A DNA stretch of 64,000 bases from Mya arenaria. Lineage: Eukaryota; Mollusca; Bivalvia; Myida; Myidae. The stretch lies in assembly GCF_026914265.1 (NCBI RefSeq), contig NC_069123.1, forward strand, positions 48,430,949 through 48,494,948. Direction: 5' to 3'. Of this stretch, positions 48,501 through 60,155 are shown in pieces (the first letter of the stretch is position 1; every line of letters begins with the position of its first letter). The notes beneath the pieces were generated by a model. It saw nothing but the letters and a program-made list of their open reading frames with translations, did no database searches and had not been told where the DNA came from. Both the position numbers and the translations under genes were made by a program.

Positions 48501-51318
48501 TTAGCAGAACCAAAGTCTGTAATCTGAATGTGCATTTCATCATTTAGGAGAATGTTTTCTGGTTTTAAATCCCTGAAATGATAAAGCATTATTACTAATC
48601 ATCTTTTAAACAAAATGTTTACTTTCCTTGTTTAATAATAATATCTGTAAATATTTTTCTATCCGGAACGGACACACGATATATATTTTTTCTAGCATAC
48701 CTTTAATTACATTTTTTGTGAAGAAAATACATAAGAAAGCGCATTTTTGTACATTTCACCAAAAAGCGCGTGCGATGATGTTTACTGACGTCATGACGCG
48801 CAGTAATTTGTATTCACTGCATACATCAATAAGTTCCTTCGATATCACGTCTTTAAGGGGTTATTTTGTTTTGTTTTTAAGGAATATTTTTGTAAAGTTA
48901 ATGTTAATGGGACTCATCTATTGAAATCTCATAACTATGGTTACATTGAGTGTTTTATAAAAGAAATGCCTATCCAGTATGCTAGAATATAATGTATTTC
49001 ATTAAGGCATAGGTTATTGGACATTATAACTAAATGCCAAGTTCCTGGATGTGGTCAAAGATATACTCTTGATATTTAAGATTGAAAATGATATGTTCCA
49101 TATTTTTTTTGTTAAAGAATGATTGATTCAAATTATTAATAGTTGTTTCAAAAGTTATTAATATATTTTCTGCGTGATAAAATTTTTGCAAACTTCTGCC
49201 ATATGTCAATGCAATACATGATGTATTTGCTAAGATAATGGCTTGAAGGTGCTTACATGCAAAAACCTAAACCAAGGTTTTGACACCAGCGCCACTACTG
49301 ATGGACAAATGCATTCATAGATGGATAAAAGCAAACCCATGTGTCCCCCTCTTGCCTTAAAAATTCAGCGGTAAATGCTTGACCATATATGGTTCCAGGT
49401 CATACCTGCATGACCATATATGGTTCCAGGTCATACCTGTGTACAATGTTTACTCCATGGAGGTACTCGAGAGCCTTGACAATCTCTGCTGTGTAGTGAC
49501 GGGAGCAGTCTTCATCAAACGAGGACAGGCGGTGGAGGTAGTCCAATAATTCACCTCGACGAGCATAGTTCAACACAAAGTCTGACAAGTGTTAAAGACA
49601 TAATAAACTTATCATATTGTTTCACCATATATGGACTTACTTTCTTCAATGGAAGGAAAACATATCAACAGTGAGTGTTTCCAGGAACAAATGTAATTTG
49701 CAATAATTTAAACGCAATGCATAAAGTCATACCCTTATTGGTAGGAATTCTTATTAATGATACATGTACATTTTTTTTTTCTTATACAGAACATGTTTTG
49801 CCTTTAATTGCAGTAATAAACACTCCATGACTGTTTTTGCACTGGAGTTCATTGATTGACCTGCTTACTCATTTAAATAGTCAGAGCCTACATTTTGGCG
49901 TATTGGACATCCTTGATAGTAGTACCTTTAACTGATATAACACATTGAAAGGATACAGAGTCTGTCCACATCCTGGAAGGTGAAGTAAAGCCGTATGAAG
50001 AAAGGGTGGTTGAGCTTCATCAAGACCTCCTTCTCTCGCATCACATACTCTGTCTTGCGTTCACGCATTATGTGCTTCTTCTCCAATACTTTAACTGAAC
50101 ACAAAGTAAATCAACTTAACCTTTACTTTAACTTGAGCGTAACTGAATAATTGTAATTGTTTTTACACAACTGGTAGAAATTGTTACTCATTACCATTTG
50201 TTTATGAAGTGAACGCAAAATTCTTGAGGTGAATGAAGAGTAAAAATACAATAGAATTAAAAGCAATATTTGAAGTTTTAATTCCCTACATAAGTTAAGC
50301 GTTCACAGCCCATGTGGTGGATCAATACATGAACTTTCTGCAGTGCTGTGCTATGTGTACATTGCATGTACTTACTTGCAAATTCTGCTCCTGTACTGAT
50401 TTCTTTTGCAAGATAGACCTGTAAGGAAGGAAAACACAATACACAAGTTTTCATTGACAGTCATTATCATTTCAAAACCAATATCTAAGTTAAATGAAAA
50501 GAGGTCATTGGTCTTTCATGGAAAGGTATGTGTTGCCTGTCAGGAGCACCTATCATCGTAAAACTAAAAAAAACATGTTAAAGGAGCAAACTGTTTTGAA
50601 ATTTAGAACTTTGACTATTATAGCCAATAAGAAATACACCAACTGTATTTCAATGTAAAAGGGGCATAACTCGATCCAGATAATAAGAGCAAAACACATT
50701 ATGATTGAATGACAATACATGTAATTCAATCATTGTCTGCAAGTCTTTGGGTTGAAAAGTCTTGCTCCTGTCTGTACACTCAATATACAAACTATATTTT
50801 ACTATATACATATATGTTAAAAAAGGCATAACAGTGGTATTCTAATGATGAATCATCTGATAATTGAATCTTCGACTGAACATTATGCCCACCGTTTAGT
50901 TTTAGTCTGCACATGATCATACATCTACTATCTTTTTAAAGTAAAAGGGCATAACTATGGAATAACTTAGACATTTATCTCATAATTGAACTCCACCAAA
51001 CATTATGCTAAAACACTGAAACCAGGACTAAGTCTCATTCGAATTTAGATGATGAATAATTATGTTATTTTCAATAGGTATAGCTGAGAACAAAACTAAT
51101 GCCGAAATACCTTTATTACAACACTTGATGAGACACCAAAAGTGTTCATTTTAAACTGCTTAAAAAGGTTTTCATGATATTTTTAATAATAGAAAGTGTA
51201 TTACTGTAGCAAATGATCCTTCACCAATAACTTTTCCAAACACAAAATCATTTGGAGTTTTCTTCTGTGGCTTGTCATTCTGTTCACCTGGTGAATCACC
51301 AACAGAACTTGAGCTCAT
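42542..51318 (-). CDS. PDPK1: 3-phosphoinositide-dependent protein kinase 1 (13 coding exons, 472 aa)
   Basis: Coding exons on the minus strand: 51318-51205, 50418-50376, 50094-49957, 49581-49437, 48572-48466, 48117-48027, 46977-46909, 46735-46639, 46441-46238, 45799-45753, 45083-44969, 43238-43086, 42637-42542. Phases agree throughout. PDK1 phosphorylates the activation loops of AKT, S6K, SGK and PKC at membranes holding PIP3. Visible: glycine loop GEGSFAT (32-38), catalytic Lys in EFAIKVLEKKH (about 54), HRDLKPEN (146-153), DFG (166-168), the autophosphorylation loop [13 protein letters not shown] (Ser about 192), and a PH domain with KRKGLFARRR and [20 protein letters not shown]. The linker between kinase and PH domains is shorter than in human PDPK1 (556 aa). 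The exon with the ATG starts at an acceptor at 51333, so a noncoding leader exon lies upstream; a longer N terminus cannot be excluded. Confidence 0.93.
42826..43065. repeat. Dispersed repeat with GC-rich core and terminal hairpin
   Basis: It opens 'tttttagtaacagtgacctt', has a CG-rich core ('cgcccgcccgcccggccgg' at about 42974-42992) and ends with a hairpin AACCAGGTTT ... AAACCTGGTT (43028-43057). Its opening resembles the units of the 56505-58050 repeat. It lies 20 bp from a PDPK1 donor. Confidence 0.6.
43510..44945. repeat. Minisatellite in PDPK1 intron, 45-bp higher-order unit
   Basis: A unit of about 22-23 bp ('aacatgattgcagacccacc') has diverged into two types: 'attgcagacccacct' and 'attacacactcgactt'. 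Together these form a 45-bp unit repeated at 43970-44945, sometimes with an added 'accctcatgattgcag' half-unit. The stretch 43510-43970 is an older, more diverged version. Since 45 is a multiple of three, long frames stay open on both strands and are not genes. Confidence 0.88.
49401..49437 (-). repeat. 31-bp tandem duplication across a PDPK1 donor site
   Basis: The true donor after 'AACATTGTACACAG' (exon end 49437) is followed by 'GTATGACCTGGAACCATATA' and 'TGGTCATGCAG', after which GTATGACC and its continuation repeat. A second AG|GTATGA donor thus lies 31 nt downstream. Using it would insert [12 protein letters not shown] in the middle of the HRD catalytic motif and shift the frame. Confidence 0.7.
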
Positions 51319-52179
51319 TGTGTCTCGATACCTCTGTAAAATATAATACCACATCATGACACTAATGTTTTTAAAATTAAATTGACTGTACAAAGATTTT
51401 GTCAAATTTGGTGTTTGTAAATATTTGTGGGCCAATGTCAATCGAGGAATTACCCTATTTACTGCAGCTCCATATTATGTCGCTCTGCCCTCTACGCATG
51501 CTTGAATTAACTATGATTGGTGCAGTTTTTTGGAGCCAGTTGAAGCGAACACCATGACAAATTTGAAATAGATGTGTAATAAGCTATCAAATCGTAATGT
51601 CATCTATTCAGTACACAATTAAATTATTTTTCTGTAAAAAATATTCAAATACAAATATTTCATTTATGTTTCTTGATTTTACATGGTCTTATAATATACA
51701 ACCAATCAAACGAATTCAGTACCAAAATGTGAATTTTTTTGTAAATCATTTTGAACAAAAAACTTAACGAGGTCATCCCAGTTAAGTTTTGTACGATGCA
51801 AACATACCTAGGTTATTGTAAAAACCTAAATATCAACATTTTGTTGATACTAAAACAAAGTAGTATTATCATTTTTCAATCCATTTTATTTGCTTTTTTG
51901 AAATATTCACAAAGCTGTGATATTTTAGCATCTCCTGAAACTCATGTAATGAAACTAATGCCTGGACAGTTGAACTTTCGCGCCAAATAAATATGACTAC
52001 ACAAAGTGGGGAGCTAGTGGGTCAACTAAGTTCTAACACCAAATAAGTTAGAGCTCATTTTCTCGATCTACAGAAAATGGTACAAGCTTTTGGCCTACGC
52101 CCTCGCTGCGCTCGCTCCATTTTCTGTAAATCGCCAAAATGAACTCTTACATATACTAACAGTTTCATTGGCTATTTAC

Positions 52180-52282
52180 TTATTTTAAATGCAGAATGAA
52201 ATCTTGCTTTTCAGGCTGTTGCAAGGCTTCTGGAAGAGACAAGCTGGAGACATATGTGCCATTTTTCTTTGTATCAAAAATA
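52180..52282 (-). CDS. Candidate terminal exon of an unidentified gene
   Basis: A good acceptor (GTGTTTATTTCAG) on the minus strand is followed by an open frame in phase 1 reading IFDTKKNGTYVSSLSLPEAL then QQPEKQDFILHLK and a stop. Composition looks protein-like but I recognise no family. It lies upstream of PDPK1 on the same strand and next to a transposon copy, so it may be an alternative exon, a remnant, or chance. Confidence 0.25.
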
Positions 52283-52466
52283 CTGAAATAAACACGTAAT
52301 CAATTAAAGCTGGGAGTAAGATTACATATTATTGGTCCAAGATTAAAGTGACTGTTTCATCTTACACTGCAGAATTTTAATCCCATGTTAATAATCCATT
52401 TGTGAGGCAATTTACATGCAAATATAGCGGTTTTACATTTGTTTGTGCAATGGCAGACAAGCCTTG

Positions 52467-53056
52467 CAGTCCAAATAATTGTAAGTTGACAGATGTTTTT
52501 TTATGATTTTTGATATGGCAAATCCTTCATGTACAAATTGTTTTGTACCAAAAGTGGGTAGTTGTTCCAATCGGGATTCCGGGTTAAAGTATATTGCGTC
52601 CATGAAATATCTTGGATCAGTTTGATGGGGTTCTCTTCATTTCATTCTGTCAAAACATAACACAAGACTGCAGTTCACAGTTTTACAACAATCGGTTCCT
52701 TAGGTCATGGCCGCCTTGTTACGATTGTATTTACGAAGTCTATCACGAAGCTTGTCGGAAGTGGGGGAGTTATTACCATTGAGTCAAGTTGTTCCGTTTT
52801 GCATAATTGTTGTCTGTGTCAGTCAAGTTTCGTTTTGTTGGAAGATAGATCATGTGTTTAATGCTTGTTTTGTGCAAAATAGCTTTGTACTTTCATTGTA
52901 AAATATGAATATAAACCTTTATAATCCATTTCAAACTAAAACACTTCACTAAACCCAATTTCAATATTTTTCAAACCCACCCAGTTTTTGCACAAACCCA
53001 TTTAGACGTTATGGATTGAAAGAATCCCGTATAACGCGTCTATTATTTTAGAATAT
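52467..53056. mobile_element. Nonautonomous DNA transposon, family A copy 2 (590 bp)
   Basis: It is bracketed by a perfect 9-bp direct repeat CAAGCCTTG (52458-52466 and 53057-53065). The left end CAGTCCAAATAATTG and right end (other strand) ATATTCTAAAATAATAGACG match the inverse of copy 1 at 3781-4479. It is about 110 bp shorter than copy 1. Incidental open frames inside it are not genes. Confidence 0.85.
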
Positions 53057-53203
53057 CAAGCCTTGGTGTCCAATTCTTCCTAGGGTTTGATACTGAAATA
53101 GTTGGCAACTCTTCCCATTTATTGGTTTTAACCAGTATAAGACTGACGTATTTCTAAGTAGTGCAAGAATCCAACGAAAAAAAAATGGACCTATATATAA
53201 TAC

Positions 53204-54375
53204 CATACATGTGATAACGTCCCGGACGTCCGGGATTGTCCCGGAAATCGTATCTCTGTCACGGAGTCACGGAGGGTGCATGTTTGTCCCGGAAAGTCAT
53301 AAAAAAAAAAAACGAAAAAAAAAATCTCGGAATCGGAATCGATTATCTTAATTTTACCATTGTAAGTCAGCTATTTTGCCTGTCCGGGACACTGGTCGTA
53401 AAACACAGGACATGTTGACACTAATCCGTTAATTGGTACGTGTGTCGTCGAGGTCATCGTCAATCACCCGATAATTGATCTATCGGCCTATTGTTGTGCT
53501 TAACGAGTGGGGGAGGGTTCTTGTATACTAATTCATTGTTTTCATATGGATTTGTTTGGTCTTATGAATGATAGCTTTTAATTGATGAATTGATGTTTTT
53601 CACACATTTTACCAACAAACGAGCATGAAGGTAAGTTCAAAGAAAGTGACAAAATGAGTAAAAAAAACAAAATTAAAACACGGAAAACAAGGAATTTTAG
53701 TGTTTTGACCGTTTCCGAACTATCGTGTGTATTTTTACGTATTTTTACGCCGAAATAAAACTGACGATATGGGGTTTACAGACGGTTATATAGAGTGCTT
53801 TAATCACGTGACCATGGTAAGTCACGTGATCGCTTTATACAGCTGATTGTTGACACGTCTCTATCAAAATTATATGCATCTCCAAACGGAAAAAAGCTCA
53901 TCGACTGAAAAATCTTCTTTATCGTCTGGAAAATATTGTGTGTCATTAATTGCAAACGTTTTAAATGTGATGAAAAAATAAATATTTCGTAACGCATGTT
54001 CTCAAAAGCGCGGGAAAACAGGTGCCCGTATAGTTGTTTATATCCTGTTTTGATGAAACCGAAAGTAGACTGCATATCCTCCTGGTTAGCACTTCATTTA
54101 AAGCCTGGGAAAATATCTGGTGGTTTTATTTTTTCAAGAAAATGCAGAAAAAAAAACAACCATGTCAGGTAAAAAATACGTCTTGACAGTCAAAATAGGT
54201 ACATTTTCCCGACGTTAAAAACGACTAAAATAGCCCCAGATATGCTATGGAATGCACCACAGACGTTCCCCATTTAAAAAAAATTCCGGGGGGGGCATGC
54301 CCCCGAACCCCCCTAGTGTGCGTTGACATAACGACGAGTGTCCCGGAATCGACCCAAGAAATTATCACATGTATG
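53204..54375. mobile_element. hAT-like nonautonomous transposon with 8-bp duplication (1172 bp)
   Basis: A perfect 8-bp direct repeat TATAATAC lies at 53196-53203 and 54376-54383. The ends are a perfect 14-bp inverted repeat CATACATGTGATAA. Subterminal parts carry 'cccgga' motifs at both ends (for example 'cgtcccggacgtccggg' and 'gtgtcccggaatcg'). No transposase frame is present. The 8-bp duplication fits hAT; the ends lack the commonest CAG start, so the superfamily is provisional. Confidence 0.8.
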
Positions 54376-54721
54376 TATAATACATTTATTTTCTGCTCTG
54401 TCAATGACAGAGAGAGAGTGACAGATCTCTAGTCTACTCTTTTGCCAGTTCGGAAATTGTGTTACAGTGAAATATAAACATTCCCATTCAACTGACAAGA
54501 CCATGACAAATAATTAATATTGTAATAATATATGACGTACCTGTAACTATTGCAATAGGATATGTTTTCAAGTTAAATTGATAAAAAAAGATAAAGAAAT
54601 AGTAAAAAATGTAAACCCGGAAGCGGTTCTCAAACAAATACGCAAGCGCAGTGTTGTATTTTTGTTTCGTTACGTGAATCGCACAGCGGAGCACAGAACA
54701 CTTTTTAATAAAGAATCAGCA

Positions 54722-54972
54722 CACCAATTTCTCGAAACTTCTTAAGTCCCTTATAACAGGATAAAGCTGAGCACACTATTTTTGTCTTGCAATAATTAGC
54801 TTAATATTTACTTCTTAAAGAGCTGTTATGCTTTAGATAGAAATTATCATTATGCTAACTACAATAAATCATTTTTCATTAATCAAAATCCAATTTAAGT
54901 ATGTATTTTGGCTAATTGAAATAAGCTACTTAAGCCTGTTAAGCTTAAGAAGTTTCTAGAAATTGGGGCTTG
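54722..54972. mobile_element. Inverted-repeat miniature element, family B copy 2
   Basis: It begins 'accaatttctcgaaacttct' and ends 'agaagtttctagaaattggg', nearly the inverse. The interior ('cccttataacaggataa' and 'gtattttggctaattgaaat') is the reverse complement of the copy at 35843-36097. Confidence 0.75.
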
Positions 54973-55926
54973 CGAATAGAAATAAATGTTGTATGTAAAT
55001 AATTATTGGTTTTAATTTTTAAAGGCATTTATTAGGGATTGAAATGTCTTCGTTGACAAAGGGCTAAAAAAGTCTTAGGCCTTTTAGGGGTTAAAATAAC
55101 AATTAAAGAGGTTGAAGTCTTGATTTCCCAAATGATAAAGGGGTTGAAGAGTCTTGAGGTTGAAGTCCTGGGAGACATTGAGCTCACAACGTTCCCTAGG
55201 AATAGTTAATTGCAAAGATGTAACAAAACCAAGGTGACATGCATGGACTCAACTGGTGTAACATTAAATTTTGATTTTGAATTAAACATTGACCACAAGG
55301 GTATTTTAACAGAGGACAGTTCAATGTTGAATGTTGAAACTAACCGGACTGTTAATTAATCAATATGCCTGTGTGAAAATCTGTCCCAAGTTGAAATCTT
55401 CTATATCAATCCTATGGTCATACTTCATTGGATTTATATAATATATAAATATATGTTGGTTAAGAACTTTTTTATTATATGATCTTTTCTGTTCAAAATC
55501 TGTTCTATATCATGCAATCTGATGGGTAAAATTTATCCATGATCCAATTAAAACAGATATTTACCAGTAATATAGACGGGTATTTTTTTAATATGTAAAA
55601 CTGACCCCTGAAGTCGCACATCAATTTTTTGGTTTCTCAATTATCAACTTTCAGTGTACCATATTGCACAGTCTGAACGTACTATGTTTTTGCTAGGTCA
55701 AGAGCAATAACTCTGCTGGTACAAACCAGAGAGAAAAACTGTTTGCGCTTTTTAAACTGTTTGCACTATTTCACTTACTTGTTGATTAAACATTTTGATA
55801 ATGTTTCTTTTAATAATGTAGTAGCGTTGTTGTTGTTTTTTGCTGTATATGACATTATATGTCTGTGATGTAGGGTCACAATAGCTAGCCATTAGCTTTG
55901 CCAGCTAAGGTATCTTCAATTTATAC

Positions 55927-58251
55927 TAGTGTTGTGCCGATGATCTTTATAATCGACAATTAATCGGAAAGGCCTACTTCGGCGACAATCGATAGTGAAA
56001 TTTGAACAATCGATTATAGAAACAAGGGACGTAACCGCTACCAACTCCTAGTTAATGCTAGTTTATGTTGAAATGTTAAGGTGTTTGTATGTTAAATTAT
56101 CAAGTCATATTCTTATCAAGTCAGTAAGTCACTACATAACCTTATTACAAATTTTCTTTGTAATTTTACTGCTAAAATATTGGTTCTCAACGTCTCATGT
56201 TTGTGGTTTTAAAGTGATTTTTGAAACATGTAACCGTTTACTTCTAATCATGTAAGAATTTAGTTGTCTTAGTTTTCTGAAAGGAAATGTTTTTTGTTTT
56301 TTAAAAAACATATATAATATTCAACTGCTTGTAGTATTTGTAACTGACTGATTATTAAAAAAAAATTGCTATCTTTCTTTGTGTTTATTTTACACATGTA
56401 CATGTATGCATTACTAAATGTAAGACAAAAAATAGAGCCTGTGGTCTCATGATGTAATCTCATAATAACTTGTAAACACTAAAGGATAGTTGAGTTCTGA
56501 ATAAACTAGAGCTGTCACAGGAGTGACGAATACCCCCAAATGCCGCCTGGACACAGGAATGGCAAACCATTCCTTTGAAAAGAGGCCATAACTCCAAGGT
56601 TACTGCACACTGCATCTTCTTTTATCATGCATGTATTGTTTTATTTAAATCTGTTGAGTAATTTACACTGCTGACAAGAAAAACTAGCTGAGGCTCTAGC
56701 TGATCTCTTCTGGAATAAGACATCTAGAGCATTCACAAGCTTTTTTTCCAACACGATCATCATCAAATTTTACAAGTACATATTTGGGCTTGAATGCATC
56801 CTTATCCACCTGGGAATAAATCCTGGGACTGTTCCTGTAGCCGAATTAACAAGTCCATCTGACAGGTCAATATTTGTAGAAAGCACTACTGTGGCAAATA
56901 TGCCATACTTAAGTTCTGCTGGTATTCCACTGGCATCTGGTTCAAATGAAGCATGCTGGATTTGTTTTGTTTGTTCATCTTCCCAAGTGTCAATTACTTT
57001 AAAGGTAAATATTTGCTCATTTAGTTTTTGAAGGATCTATCAAACTTGACCTGTATCTTCTGATGTTACACCTGTGTACCAAAAAATGTTCAAATCTGTC
57101 AAGCCTTTCATGAGTTATCGTCTGGAAACCATTTTTCTATTTTAGTAACAGTGACCTTGACTCCACCAGCCCCAATATCGAACTTGATCTGCATCTGCTG
57201 ATGTTACACCTGTGTACCAAAAATTGTTCAAATCCGTTAAGCCTTTCATGAGTTATCGTCCGGAAACCGCTTTTCTTTTTTTAGTAACATTGACCTTGAC
57301 CCTACCAGCCCCAATATCGAACTTGATCTGTATCTTCTGTTGTTACACCTGTGTACCAAAAATTTTTCAAATCTGTCAAGCCTTTCATGAGTTATCGTCC
57401 GTAAACCATTTTTCTATTTTTAGTAACAGTGACCTTGACCTTGGCCCCACCAGCCCCAATATCGAACTTGACCTGTATCTTCTGATGTTACACCTGTGTA
57501 CCAATTTTTTTTTAAATCTGTCTAGCCTTTCATGAGTTATCGTCCAGAAACCATGAAAAACGACCGACCGACCGACCGACAAGCTCACTAACTTGATCTG
57601 CATCTTCTGATGTTACACCTGTGTACCAAAAATTGTTCAAATCCGTCTAGCCTTTCATGAGTTATCGTCCGGAAACCGTTTTTCTTTTTTAGTAACAGTG
57701 ACCTGGACCTTGGCCCCACCAGCCCCAATATCGAACTTGACCTGTATCTTCTGATGTTACACCGGTGTACCAAAAAAATTTCAAATTTGTCAAGCCTTTC
57801 ATGAGTCCGGAAACCATTTTTCTATTTTTAGTAACAGTGACCTTGACCTTGGCCCCACCAGCCCCAATATCGAACTTGACCTGTATCTTCTGATGTTACA
57901 CATGTGTACCAAAACTTTTTCAAATCTGTCTAGCCTTTCATGAGTTATCGTCCGGAAACCATGAAAACCGACAGACCGACCGACAGACTGACAGACCGAC
58001 AAGCTCACTCCTATATACCCCCTCAAACTTCGTTTGTGGGGGTATAATAATGTAATATATACAAAGAAATGTTTAAATAATATTGTGAGGTAGCATTGGT
58101 GCTTAAAACTGGAGCATGTACTGTATCTGTATGCCTTAAATATGATGATCAAAGATATTTTAATAATGATTATATCGATTAATAATTGATCATTGATCGG
58201 TTTCATAAACCGATAATCGATAGTAATTTTTCTGTCCGATTCCCAACACTA
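55927..58251. mobile_element. hAT-like element carrying a nested repeat (2.3 kb)
   Basis: A perfect 8-bp direct repeat ATTTATAC lies at 55919-55926 and 58252-58259. The ends are inverted: left TAGTGTTGTGCCGAT, right (other strand) TAGTGTTGGGAATCGGAC. Subterminal 'aatcgacaattaatcgg' and 'attaataattgatcattgat' blocks are typical of TAGTGTTG-ended hAT miniature elements. The interior is interrupted by a different repeat at 56505-58050. No transposase was seen. Confidence 0.85.
56505..58050 (+). repeat. Dispersed modular repeat nested in the hAT-like element
   Basis: It starts 'actagagctgtcacaggagt' and 'gaatacccccaaatg', and ends 'cttcgtttgtgggggtataa'. Between them are about five to six copies of a module with 'tagtaacagtgaccttgacc', 'caccagccccaatatcgaac', 'cttctgatgttacacctgtg' and 'cctttcatgagttatcgtcc', most with a period near 130-140 bp. 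Two copies of a 'gaccgaccgaccgacaagctcact' type run end sub-arrays (about 57565 and 57985). It is noncoding; frames on the minus strand follow the period. Confidence 0.8.
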
Positions 58252-58260
58252 ATTTATACT

Positions 58261-59132
58261 CCACCCAAGACCAGTTATTTTTACAATTTCATGTTAATAT
58301 CTACCTCCATCAAATTATGAATACAGGTAAAAAATAAAGTACATTTTCTGATAAATGTTTTCATGGTACAAGGATAAATACAAAAACAATAACATTTTGA
58401 CCATCTATTTAGACTTCCACTTTGGTTACAATAAGCAACCCTATAAACTAAATCAAATTTGGAGGTTTACATCCAGAATTCAATGTTTTTTAAATAACCG
58501 CATTTAACGAAAAAGTTTAAATTTCTTTTTGTCTCAACTAGACAATATGACTGGTACCATTTCATTAAATAAAAAATATTCAGAAATAAGGACCCAAACA
58601 AGCCCACTTTTTGTGAAGTAATATCTGAATCTTGGCCACCGATGGGCAGATAACTGTGGTATTAAGCCATATGGTCATCATTCTCATTTGTTCACACAGC
58701 TAAATTTTGAGACTCAGACTGAGAAAAGCAAGCTCTTAACTTTGTTGTAAAAATGTTAAAACGATATTGTGTGTCACAAATAATCTGTTCTATGATCAGA
58801 CATACATCACTTGTCAAAATTAGTTACAAAATATATTAATCTGTTACATGTATAAAAAATCCTTTTTCTGCCAACAAGGCATTTAAATATTTGTAAGAAG
58901 TCCAATATCAAAATCAATAGCATTAATATCACTATCACAGTCACGATAACTTTGTCAAGTGTTAGGTTTGTCGCCACACTAATTTAGCTTTAACATTTAG
59001 AAGTAAACAAACAAATTAATCATGATTATCAAAACAAACAGCATGTGCATTGTACATACAAACTTATGACACTACATAATGTGGATACACTGTACACAAG
59101 TTTTAAATATATTAATAATTCAAGACATAGAT
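58261..59132. other. 3' flank of the zinc-finger gene
   Basis: AT-rich, no exon seen; part is probably 3' UTR of the zinc-finger gene, which reads from the right. Confidence 0.35.
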
Positions 59133-60155
59133 TCACACATCACATTGCTCTGATGACGAAGCCTCAAGTTCAATGTCGGTATCCACATCATTAGTATCAC
59201 TTGAGAAGTCATTGCTATCACAGTCAAAATCTTCATTGTCATTGTCCGGTGATGCAAGATTTGGTTCACTAAGCTCCTCCCACCCATCATTATCCGACTC
59301 TGAATGCATGTCTTCTTCTCCGTAATCATTTTCTTCAACCTTAATCTCTGCTTTAGTTTCTTTAAAATCTGTCAGTTTGGTTTGAGTATTTGAAGTGTTG
59401 GGGATTTCATAACATGACCGATGTGAACTAACTACTGTATAGGGTTTCTGTCGAAAGGAACAACTTGGTCCTTTCCAGCAGCCGTTATTATGGTTCTTTT
59501 TATCAATTTTCTTTATAATATCACTTGGTTTTCTTATTTGAAGTTTATCTTCATTTTTACATTTCATATAGTCCACCACACATTTGTGATGCTGTCCAGG
59601 TGAGTTATAAAATGTTTGAGTACACACGGTACACTTATAAGCTTCCTGTCTTGTATGGAGTCTGTAGTGTCTCATAAAGTCACTGTAATCTCCTTTCACT
59701 GTCTTGTTACATGTATCACAGGTAAGATTTCGCGACAGTTTCAGTCCTTTATGAATTTTCAGGATATGGCGTCTTAATGGTGACCTGTGTGTATATGATT
59801 TTTCACAGTGAGGACATTTATGCACTTTCTGTGTGTTAGACAGGTGAAGGTGAAGGTTTTCATGAGTAGACAAAGTGTATGAAGATACAAACCCCTTTCC
59901 ACAGTGTGAGCAAACAAATGAGGATGAGTGTCTAACTGCATGTTCCTTCAAGGAGGACGACTTCCTGAAGGTAGCATTACATATGGAACATGAATAAGGC
60001 CTCTCATTTGTGTGCACCCGAATATGTATATTGTATTGTCCTTTATGCCAAAAGACCTTCTGACAAAATTGGCAAACATGCTTCTTCATGGGTCTACCTA
60101 ATACTGGAGTCAACTTCTGTGATTCACTGAGTTCTTCATCTTGTGATGGTGACAT
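59133..60155 (-). CDS. C2H2 zinc-finger protein with acidic C-terminal tail (340 aa)
   Basis: This is one long terminal exon with its acceptor (TATTTTTCAG) before 60179. Translation is taken from the ATG at 60155; the upstream codons of the exon (IKKAGNKR) could be coding if an earlier exon joins in frame. C2H2 fingers by residue: C28-C31-H44-H48, C56-C59-H72-H76, C82-C85-H98-H102, C114-C117-H130-H135, C146-C149-H163-H167, and a sixth that is irregular (C175-C178-H189-H190/C192). A TGEKP-like linker appears only once (HTNERPYSC). The last 70 residues are strongly acidic (EENDYGEEDMHSESDNDGWE onward). It is a likely nuclear DNA-binding regulator; no orthologue assigned. Linkers are mostly non-canonical, so tight array binding is uncertain. 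Confidence 0.85.
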   Translation of the reverse strand: MSPSQDEELSESQKLTPVLGRPMKKHVCQFCQKVFWHKGQYNIHIRVHTNERPYSCSICNATFRKSSSLKEHAVRHSSSFVCSHCGKGFVSSYTLSTHENLHLHLSNTQKVHKCPHCEKSYTHRSPLRRHILKIHKGLKLSRNLTCDTCNKTVKGDYSDFMRHYRLHTRQEAYKCTVCTQTFYNSPGQHHKCVVDYMKCKNEDKLQIRKPSDIIKKIDKKNHNNGCWKGPSCSFRQKPYTVVSSHRSCYEIPNTSNTQTKLTDFKETKAEIKVEENDYGEEDMHSESDNDGWEELSEPNLASPDNDNEDFDCDSNDFSSDTNDVDTDIELEASSSEQCDV

